A stretch of DNA of 15,139 nucleotides from Gryganskiella cystojenkinii (Eukaryota > Mortierellomycota > Mortierellomycetes > Mortierellales > Mortierellaceae), in assembly GCA_015852425.1 (NCBI GenBank), contig JAAAIG010000902.1, forward strand, positions 1-15,139. The letters are read 5' to 3'. Numbering within the stretch: position 1 is the first letter of the stretch; every line of letters begins with the position of its first letter. The notes under the pieces were generated by a model. The model was not told the DNA's origin. It was given only the letters and a program-made list of their open reading frames with translations, and ran no database searches. Below are positions 1 through 8,300 of the stretch, one piece after another. Both the position numbers and the translations under genes were made by a program.

Positions 1-61
1 CAAATGGTAGAGCGCTCGCTTAGCATGCGAGAGGCACTGGGATCGATGCCCAGGTCCTCCA
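1..61 (+). tRNA. tRNA-Ala (anticodon AGC), 3' portion
   Basis: Carries alanine for GCU (and, after A-to-I editing, GCC) codons in cytosolic translation. The window opens inside the D arm, so the acceptor 5' strand is missing. What is visible folds cleanly: anticodon stem 15-19/27-31 (CTCGC/GCGAG) around loop 20-26 with anticodon AGC at 22-24; T stem 37-41/49-53 (CTGGG/CCCAG) with loop ATCGATG; acceptor 3' strand 54-60 and discriminator A at 61. The T loop with ATCGAT and the anticodon arm are the same as I know from plant and fungal tRNA-Ala(AGC). Whether an intron is present elsewhere cannot be judged, but there is none at the usual site 3' of the anticodon. Confidence 0.93.
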
Positions 62-65
62 ATCA

Positions 66-74
66 TTTTGTTTT
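66..74 (+). terminator. RNA polymerase III T-run terminator
   Basis: Two runs of four T separated by one G (66-69 and 71-74) begin five bases after the tRNA discriminator base. This is the expected spacing and form of a Pol III terminator for the tRNA-Ala gene. Confidence 0.7.
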
Positions 75-2944
75 CGTCTGATGCGAGGTTTTGTGCAAAT
101 AGGGAGAGCCGTGCTAAACTAATGTCATCTCAACTGTTGAGTGATGGTTGTTGTTATTCATGTGGAACACAGCTTGACGCCGGCTACCTTTGCAAGTAAG
201 ATCAACAAGGCGTCGTGGATAGAGTAGGGTGCAAGGACTGGGTCTAGGCTCGCGATTTTTGACTCTTTGTTGACCGTGCACTCCAGGTTACAGAATATGT
301 AGGTTCTTGGTTCCTTTTAAACTCGATACCCCTGCCGATATTTTACTAAGGTGACAAGTTTAACTGTTCGCGACGTGATTTTTATTTTCTCCATCAAAAA
401 AATACGCGGGTAGTTGAAATTTTCCATGAGTGTGCAAAGCGAGGATATATATTGTATTGTCTTAGGACAAACACTCTAGGCTGCGTCTTGCAAGGTGCTT
501 CGTATCATATGCTCGTTATTTCCATCTTGAGTGTTCTCTGGCTTTTCCAAGAGACAAATGCCGTAGGATGGGCTGCTTTGCATGTTTTTTAGTGTGTGCT
601 GTTGATTTTTAAAGTGAACGACCTTTTGTGTCTTGTCAAGAGAAAGGATCTAACTGCAGTTTTTGCCGGCGTTTGATCCAACAATTTCTGTTCTTGAGCT
701 CGAGGCACACTTGCTGTTGCTCAAGTGACTCACGATGTTGATTTGAAAAAGCGCGCTAAAGACCGTTGTTTGAAGCAACGAACATAGTGGTTTGGACCGC
801 AGTGTGCTCAGTGAATGCCTCCAAGAAGACTGGATGGCGCTTAATCATATTTACCTCCAAAAACTGCCAGACCCTGGATTCCAATACCGTGAATAGAGCT
901 ACCACTGGTTCGTACAAAAAGGTATCGTGAGTAGGGCATCTTTCTTGACCTGCAAGTACTCGGGACAACGCGCTTGTCCCGGCAGAGAGAGATTTTTGAA
1001 ACCGGGGCATGAGCATGCATAGTCCACTGGGGGTTTTTTTACCTAGGAATAGTATAAAGATTAATTGTGAGAGAGGCATCTCTCTTAACGAGAGCAAGAC
1101 GATTCAATTATTCAAATCCGGCAGAGTAAGGTTTTTTTTTATTTGGGACGCCTGAGAAACGAGACATGAACGAATTAATTGCTGTGTGTTTGGCTTGTCA
1201 CTGCGCGAAGTTGCTTGACGAAAGCAAGGAGTTCGTCGTTGTGCAGGGTAGTTGAATCGGAGAATTATGAATATATGCGAGCACGTCAATGTTCTGACAA
1301 TGTGCGGTGGTCCAAGGAGCAGTTCCAGTCAAGCGCGGATTTAAACCTCGTGGATAAACCTTTATGTATGTTCGAAGGTACGAGAAAGAACGGAGGCATT
1401 CAGAAGAAATCCGAACCAGAACTTTATGGCGATAGTGAAAGGCGTGCTTTAACTTGGTATGGCTGTCTCCTTTCAGCATGAAAAAGTGCACGCCTGGGGT
1501 AAAAGCTTCTCTCTACACCAAACTTCTAGCATTCAGAAAGTTGGCCTAATCTGGCAGAGTTTGTTGCTGAATGCATGACAGAGATCGAGAAGGAGGACGA
1601 CGTACGTAGGCATGGTATTGTTTCTGTCAACGATCCAGGTTCTGCAGCAAACAAAGGCGTACCCAAAGGCCAAGAAATACAGTAAGCCGGTCATCGAGTA
1701 CTACGCCAAAAGAACAAAAATAAGGTCGGTAGCAAGTCAGGCTGGGAGAAACTACTAGACTAAAGCGATCACAATTATGAATCACTGTAGCGAAACAACG
1801 AGATGCTGGAAAAGTTTGTACTAACGATATTCCGTGATGTGACTCTAAGAAAGAGGTAAGAAGAAGTGAAAGCAGGGTCTTATTTTATGTGAGAGAGGAC
1901 AGGTATTAATCGCATATCCGACACAAAGACTGGCACCTAAAGCAAAAAGCACCGCAGGATAGAGAGAATGAAGTTCAATTCAAAAAGAAATGATAGCTGT
2001 TGCAGGTTCATCAAGCACACGCGTCCATACTCCTGGTTGACCGTTAAGTGAGCCCTGGCCAGCAGCTAAACAATAAAATGGACAACGGTTTATGAATGAG
2101 GTGGTCGGTGGTTAGATTATTTCTTTTTGTAGTTCTCCACTCTCTTACATTTTTTTGGCCTTCCAGTAGTCTTTCTTCTGCTCCCAATTTGTCATTTCAG
2201 GACACCACAGATTACAGCGATAATGGCAATGAGGATGAGTCGCGTAAAGCATAATATTCAAGCTCTGGATGGTCCGTAAGCGAGTCCAGTTGAGCAGGGC
2301 TTCGTTATAAAGACGAACAAGAACGTTAGACGAGGACTTTGAGCTGTCTTTAATTCTGGAAGTCGCGACTGTAAAACAAGCATGATAATCGAGGGATCCG
2401 AGGCGTGCATCTGCAAAAGTGATACTATAGAACGAGCAGGTAGAGAAAGCATCCTTGGTCATGCTCGTGAAGGGCATTTTGAAAAAAAAAGTTGTCCGGA
2501 AGAGCACGCTGAGCAAGCAAGAACGTGTTACCTGAACGTGCTAGTATTCCAATCGTCGTGCGTCGGTCGAGGTACTCTCCTTAATCTCTAATGAGGTCAA
2601 CACGGGTGATCAATTCAATTTATCTTATACATGTACCTAGAAACAAAAGACACTAGAAAAGACTGGCGACCAACTGTTTAATGTTTATGTTTTATGCCTC
2701 AAAGACGAAACATCTTTTAGATATAACTTAATCGATATATAGTCCCAGGTCGGACAAGCATCTTCCAAGTGCCAGTTATTGTGCGGATCTTTGGGGGACA
2801 CACAGTCATACCAACCGCCCTTTCCTATATCTTGGCGCGTGCCTGGTTTGCTAGCAAAAAAGCCTTGATGTGTGCCCCACTTTTTTATTCATCTTCGACT
2901 TTTTCCCATCTTTTCTTTTGTAAATTAACTTAAGTTACAATCAA
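75..2944. other. Gene-poor intergenic stretch, no supported gene
   Basis: About 2.9 kb between the tRNA and the Myb gene. Several short open frames exist on both strands (the longest about 123 codons, minus strand near 2145-2516), but none shows a domain I recognise, a plausible splice partner or coding-like continuity. A plus-strand stretch at 1530-1685 followed by an overlapping frame at 1579-1758 is rich in ordinary amino-acid content and may be a decayed coding remnant. An AATAAA at 2072-2077 (+) could be a poly(A) signal or chance. No tandem repeats, terminal inverted repeats or further RNA genes were seen by eye. A lineage-specific gene, an ncRNA or a degraded transposon cannot be excluded. 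Confidence 0.5.
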
Positions 2945-2966
2945 ATCGATAGCATTTATTATCGAT
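2945..2966 (-). terminator. Poly(A) signal inside a small inverted repeat, 3' of the Myb gene
   Basis: On the minus strand, 26-47 nt beyond the Myb gene's stop codon, lies a canonical AATAAA (plus-strand TTTATT at 2955-2960). It sits within a perfect 7-bp inverted repeat, ATCGATA at 2945-2951 and TATCGAT at 2960-2966, with an 8-nt loop. The hexamer position fits a 3'-end signal for the minus-strand gene. Whether the hairpin matters is unknown. Confidence 0.55.
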
Positions 2967-2991
2967 AAAGTACAAAGTACGGTCTATGGCC

Positions 2992-4893
2992 TCAACAGTA
3001 GGGCTCTCCTTGGACAGTCAAGTCCTGGGTATCGAGATCCACGGGACCCAACAGTTGGCACCACCGCAGTCGACACTGCCAAGCTGTTTTACCAAGCTGC
3101 AAAGCCCTGGCCACCGAGAACCAATCGTCCCGTCCAACAAACTTGACCATTCTTAACAGCATGTTATCCTCGTTGCTGGTCCAATCGAGACCTGTTGCCT
3201 TTGCCAAGGTCGGGGACTTGGAATCGGTTCCTGAGAGAACAAGGTAGTCGAATGAGCTCTCCCAGACGCGCTTGCAGGGCAACCTCGTCCAACCATGGCC
3301 CATACGCTTTGCAACCTCTGCCCAATCGATGCCCGAGGCAGGTGGAGAGATTTTAGTCTTGGCGCTGACAATGGCCAACGATGTGTTGACTGAGGTCTCT
3401 TGAACATCACTGGAGGCACGCAACTCTTGAATAATCTCGAGCAGACGATAGTATTCTTCCTCGTCAATCAATGTAGCCTTGTCAGAGATTTTATACCAGT
3501 GGCGCATCACATCGTCCTTGGTCATCCCGGGCAGGAAATAGTCTCGGATCTCGGTCATCCGGTTCGGTCCCAAAATACGGATACCTTCCTCCAATCGCTT
3601 AATGTCCTCATGTCGCCATACGACTCTGGACACGGAGGAAGATCGTTCATGAAGAAACTTCCAGTGGTTCTTGCAGACCCTCGAAGTCACATCCGGGTGG
3701 ACATTACGCGCGACCCATTGCCAGTTAATATCGTCTAAATCGACCGTCTTGGACTTGTAGCCCTGGCGGATGACGGCTTGTAACCGGACTGAGAGTTCCT
3801 TGTCCCAACCAAAAGCGTCATCCTTGGCAGAAAATTTTCGTGCTGTTGGGTTATTGACTCTACTAGCAGAGAGATCCGTGGATGTAGCTTTCGCGACGGG
3901 CATATCCAGGTTCTTCCAGCAGCTTCGACACTCTGCGGCTGTGAACCGCCCCTTCAATTGATCCTTGGCGACCGTATCCCAAGAGTGGAGACCATGTGAT
4001 AAGACAAATTGAATAAGGATAGTCTCCTCTTTGGCAGACCACCGCGGGTTGATGAGATGAAGTTGCGCAAAATCGCCGAGGACTGTTTTTTTCTTTGAGA
4101 TCCCATGTTGAGCAAAGCGCTGAGAGCCACGCAGTAACGAATTCCAGCTTGATCGATCCAAATCCTTGTCGACTTGTTCAACAACCTTCAAGTTGATGTT
4201 TGCAGCGGGAGATAGCGTGGATGTTGTTTTTGTTGAATCCTTCTCGGATCGTCGCCTCGCGACTTTGATAGGATCTGTCTCGGATCGATTTTGCAATTCA
4301 ATCGCTCGCCAACGTTCCATACAAGCCAGGCGATGAACGCCCATGGACTGTGCAATGTCTGGCCAGGACTTCAAAGCCGAGACATGTTTTCCGAGTTCTT
4401 TATCTTTTGCGGCGGTCCAAAACTTACTCAAGACTGGATTTAGGGTTGATTCGAATCGGGTCATGCAGGTGGCCGGATCCCGTCCCAGGGCCTGTCCGAT
4501 CTCGAGCCATTTCTTGTTTTGCTCCAGACGCATGGCCAACAGCTGGGTATCGGCTTTGGGTGTCCATTCAACGGCGGGCTTTTTCCGACGTCTGGGCACA
4601 GGTTTAGTGCTGGCGGTGGTGAAGGAGGAGGAGGAGGCGGAGGAGGAAGGGATAATTGTTGTCGAGTTTACTGGCTCATGTGCGACAACTTTGCTTGAAT
4701 AAAATCTTGTCGTGGTTCCGTTACAGAAGATATTGTTGGTCCTGTGTGTGGCAAAAGGTTGACGTCGAAGAGGGCAATTTGAGGCAGAATGATGTAAAAA
4801 AGGTCTGGAAGAGGATCGAGCAATGAAGAGCGTAACGAACCGTTGGTGCATCAGGGCATGGAGTGCCGATGCGGATGAACGCGGAAGAGTCAT
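2992..4893 (-). CDS. Multi-repeat Myb/SANT-like protein with predicted mitochondrial presequence
   Basis: Single-exon gene of 633 aa from the chosen start at 4893. Residues 1-67 lack acidic residues, are rich in Arg/Ser/Ala and His, and end in RFYSS (about 63-67), which resembles a fungal matrix-processing site, so mitochondrial import is likely. A Ser/Thr-rich linker and a basic patch (RRRKK, about 101-105) follow. About seven Myb/SANT-like helical units can then be traced by their Trp spacing and C-terminal W/R-x-x-W signatures: about 110-151, 158-200, 284-331, 361-416, 425-471, 478-552 (with an insertion) and 569-617. Such repeats usually bind DNA, so a role in organellar DNA binding or transcription is an inference. 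The frame stays open upstream to an ATG at 5133, which would add 80 residues in front of the presequence; I prefer 4893 because it puts the presequence at the N-terminus. It is divergent from MON2. A nuclear regulator is the alternative. I cannot assign an orthologue. Confidence 0.85.
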   Translation of the reverse strand: MTLPRSSASALHALMHQRFVTLFIARSSSRPFLHHSASNCPLRRQPFATHRTNNIFCNGTTTRFYSSKVVAHEPVNSTTIIPSSSASSSSFTTASTKPVPRRRKKPAVEWTPKADTQLLAMRLEQNKKWLEIGQALGRDPATCMTRFESTLNPVLSKFWTAAKDKELGKHVSALKSWPDIAQSMGVHRLACMERWRAIELQNRSETDPIKVARRRSEKDSTKTTSTLSPAANINLKVVEQVDKDLDRSSWNSLLRGSQRFAQHGISKKKTVLGDFAQLHLINPRWSAKEETILIQFVLSHGLHSWDTVAKDQLKGRFTAAECRSCWKNLDMPVAKATSTDLSASRVNNPTARKFSAKDDAFGWDKELSVRLQAVIRQGYKSKTVDLDDINWQWVARNVHPDVTSRVCKNHWKFLHERSSSVSRVVWRHEDIKRLEEGIRILGPNRMTEIRDYFLPGMTKDDVMRHWYKISDKATLIDEEEYYRLLEIIQELRASSDVQETSVNTSLAIVSAKTKISPPASGIDWAEVAKRMGHGWTRLPCKRVWESSFDYLVLSGTDSKSPTLAKATGLDWTSNEDNMLLRMVKFVGRDDWFSVARALQLGKTAWQCRLRWCQLLGPVDLDTQDLTVQGEPYC

Positions 4894-4910
4894 GATGCAG
4901 ACTGTTGCAT
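4890..4910 (-). promoter_or_regulatory. Seven-codon uORF whose stop overlaps the Myb start (ATGA)
   Basis: On the minus strand an ATG at 4910-4908 opens a short frame (MQQSAS, then TGA at 4892-4890). Its stop shares two bases with the chosen Myb start codon (4893-4891), giving the ATGA overlap associated with termination-reinitiation. It would be translated only if the transcript starts upstream of 4910. It could throttle or couple Myb translation; this is inference from arrangement only. Confidence 0.45.
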
Positions 4911-5310
4911 GCCTTCGAGTTGAAAGGTTTGACTGATCAAGAAGAACAAGGGACGGGCTGATCAGAGCAACGCCCACGTGACGAAAAAGACAGTCCTGTT
5001 CACGAGAGGGGAGATGCAGCCAACTCTCCACGTCGTCTTTTTGAAGAATGTCCCTTTTTGAATGGCCTTCGCCCAGTGTCATTCCTTCTCTCCACTTTCT
5101 CTTCACTGCATAATCTCTTGTATTCTTGACCACGAATTAGACCCTTCCTCGAGGATAAAAAGCCATTCACTCTGTTTCCCCCCACCTCGCTATTCTTAAC
5201 CCAAGACCAGGAACTAGGCATCAGGGAAGCAAGGAACAAAGACTCCCTTGTAACCTAGGAATCATCATCATCACCACCACCATCCCGTTCGCACAACACA
5301 CTCTCGCGGG
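4911..5310. promoter_or_regulatory. Divergent promoter between the Myb gene and MON2
   Basis: About 400 bp separate the two head-to-head genes. Visible elements: a palindromic E-box CACGTG at 4975-4980 within GTCACGTGGG on the minus strand, a classic bHLH (Cbf1/Pho4-like) or bZIP-type site; two TGATCA palindromes at 4934-4939 and 4959-4964; and a TATA-like ATAAAAAG at 5155-5162 (+), about 150 bp before the MON2 start and followed by a pyrimidine-rich stretch where transcription could begin. A short ATC/ACC trinucleotide tract lies at about 5261-5286, in the presumed MON2 leader. I see no ATG between about 5165 and the MON2 start, so its leader appears free of uORFs. Element functions are inferred from motif form only. 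Confidence 0.5.
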
Positions 5311-8300
5311 ATGAGCATCGCTGCCTACCTCCAGACCGAGCTCGTCGCTCTCTCGAACGAAGCTCGGCGCAAACACCCAGAGATCAAAGAGGTAACATCA
5401 CGTTGCCTTTTATCTGGACAATGACTTCTGACTTTTTTTTGACTTGGCCACTAAACGCGTCTTTTTTTTTATCTTGCTTTCCTTCTGTAGGCTGCTGAAC
5501 GAGTCATTGCTCTGCTTCGACATCCAGGACAGGGACAGGGCGTGAACCTTGCCAGTAGTATGTCATAATCACATCAACTTTAACTAAAGATTAATGCCTT
5601 CATGCAGAGTGGACAAAAAAAAGTGAACCGAGAACTCATGCTTTTCACTTTCCACTCTCTGACACTTCTCCTTTTTTCCCCAGTCCTTAGCCAAAATCAA
5701 GATGTCCTCAAGCCCTTTTTACTCGCGTGCGACACAAAGAATGTCAAATTGGTCACTATATCTATGGGCTGTCTTCGTGAACTTATTTCCCACCGTGCCA
5801 TGCCAGAGGTAGGACAACAAACGAAAACTGATATAGGTTTGATCCACTTTTTTTTTTGTTTTTTTGTCCGTTTTGATATCTAACTCGTCATACCATCGTT
5901 GACAATAGGGAGCAATCGAAGTGGTTTTGAAGACCTTGAACGATATCATGTCCCATGGAGTCGAGATTCAATTAAAGATTTTGCAGACGATCCTGCCCCT
6001 GCTTACCAACTACGATGTGCATGGAGAGTCTCTAGCAGAGGTAAGGTCCATTTGCGACTAAGAACTGAGTCAGTGTCCGGAAGAGATATCATCTGAAAGC
6101 GAGTATCTCATGATCCTCCATATCCCTAGGCACTACTTCTCTGCTTCCGCTTACAAGACTCGAGAGTCGTCTTTGTCAACAACACCGCTGCCGCTACACT
6201 CCGACAGCTGGTCATCTATATCTTTGAAAAAGTCGGCGATGAGGATCAGAAACTGCAAGGGACCGGTATGTGAGACAGACGTGCCAGAAGAAAAAAATGA
6301 TCAAAACAGGTGATTCTATCATATAACGTCGTTACCCTCAAGCGTGTGATCATTAATACTTCTATTCATGACGTATCTAGAAAACCCTGTGCAGGATAAC
6401 AAGGAAGAGGACGAAGACGATATCACCTCGGACTTTAACAGAGGCAATCATCTGGCCCCTTGCGCCAAGGATGCATACTTGCTCTTCCAGGATCTCTGCC
6501 TCCTCACCAATTCTGAGCATGCTCGCTTCTTACGACTCAACAACATCAGCAGGACATTCGGCCTCGAACTTATCGAGAGTGTCCTCACTAATCACTTTCA
6601 TCTGTTCAAGCAGGCAAGTCAGCAATACAATTCCAATGGCGCCATTGCGGTATCGCACATATACTGAGGGACTGATCTTTCACACTTTTTTGCATGGTAC
6701 AATTTTAGCACAAGGAATTTGCATCGCTCTTGCGCGAGAGGGTGTGCCCGTTGATCATCAAGAACTTTTCCGACAAACACGACTTTCCTCAAACCATGCG
6801 TCTCATGCGTGTGGTCTACATTCTCATCAAACAGTTCCACGAGATCCTGGTAATGAAAAAAGCCGCTTACTCTGACAATGATTGCACTTTACCATAACAC
6901 TAATGTAAATTCCACTCTGCGGGTCTTCGTAGGCGATCGAGTGCGAGATCTTCTTGTCTATGCTCATCAAGCTGCTGGAACCCGAGGGCAATATCTTGTG
7001 GCAGCGCGTCCTGGCGATGGAAATTTTCAGAGGAATCTGTGGCGACAACTCGCTGATGAGGCGCATATATCGCTCTTACGATCAGCAAGGCACCAGCACC
7101 GATATCTTTGGTGACATGATTATCGCCATTGGCCGACTTTCCACAGAAAAGCCTCTTCTTATCGGCGCAGGAGGCTTTGCGCAGGAGAACGCCGAGATCG
7201 CGAGACCAACAAACACCAAGGACAGAGAAGCATCGGACAGCGGCGTTGGAGGTTTGAGCGTAACCACATCCACGATGCGCATTCAATGGTAAGCAAAAGC
7301 TCTTCATGTTGATTTGAGAGAACTCTAGTATCGAATTGCACATTCTGATCTAAAAAAATGCTTTCCTTTCACTAGCGTGGATCAACTGGATAAAGCCGAT
7401 CCTCCTCAGATTCCCGAGACATATCTCTATTACCTCTCTCTTATTTGCATTAACTCGATCGCAGATGGTTTGGCATCCTATATTTTCCCTATCGTGTCTC
7501 AAGCTCTACATGATCAACATAGACTCGCGCTCGAGGAGAAGGAAGGGAGTAACACAGACGCCACCGCTCGTGTTAACACCTCTGTTTTCCCAAACACCAA
7601 TACTCTTGAGCTGAGCAAAACAAAAGAAGCAGAGGATATCGCTCTGGTCACAACAATGGCGGAATCAGCCTGGCCGGGACTCTTGGCTGCATTTTCCTAC
7701 TTTTTGGGATCCAACTTGGACGAGGAACTCTTCCATAATGTTATGCGGTCCTATCAGAACTTTACGAGTGTCTGTGGTGTTTTGCAGTTAACCATCCCTC
7801 GTGATGCCTTTTTGACTTCGCTGTGCAAGAACTGCTTGCCGGTCCTGCCTGCTCTGGATCAGCGTTCCACATCATCCACAGGAACCAATACGGCCTCCGA
7901 ATCCGCTGTACCAAACATCACGGACAAGAACATGTACTGCCTCCGTATTCTCCTGAACGTGGCGCAGTACCTCGGAGGCACTTTATTTGACAGCTGGTAT
8001 CTTCTTCTTGAGACGATGCAGCAGGCAGAGCATCTCTTGACAACAAAGTTGCACCGCGCAAGTTCACAGCTGAAAAAGCAAACGGCGAGCAACTTTGGCA
8101 CGAATCAACAAGCGTCCAAGGCACTCTCACCTCAGGCAAATGCTCAACGATCCAACAACGGCGCGATTGACTATGCAGGACTCGCTGCAGGATCGTCTCA
8201 TCACGAAGCTGACGTGCTGGCATTGCTGGCTTCGTTCAAGCAGTTGTTTGATTTGTCCGTTCATTTGGACTTGCGCTCGTTCCAGAGTTTTACAAGAGCG

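Noticed and set aside
756..1097. 113-codon minus-strand open frame
   Set aside because: No recognisable domain, no splice partner and no supporting promoter or poly(A) context; length is within chance for this region.
1179..1481. 100-codon plus-strand open frame
   Set aside because: Overlaps another open frame on the opposite strand, has no domain and no splice continuation giving a longer product.
2145..2516. 123-codon minus-strand open frame in the gene-poor stretch
   Set aside because: The Cys/His-rich end (HPHCHYRCNLWCPE) hinted at a zinc finger but does not fit any C2H2 or other metal-binding spacing I know; no homologous family recognised.
4894..5133. ATG at 5133 as the main Myb start
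   Set aside because: It would put 80 unrelated residues before a presequence that ends in a processing-site motif; kept only as a possible alternative isoform.
5261..5286. ATC/ACC trinucleotide run before MON2 as a regulatory or selfish repeat
   Set aside because: Too short and imperfect; read simply as a low-complexity leader sequence.
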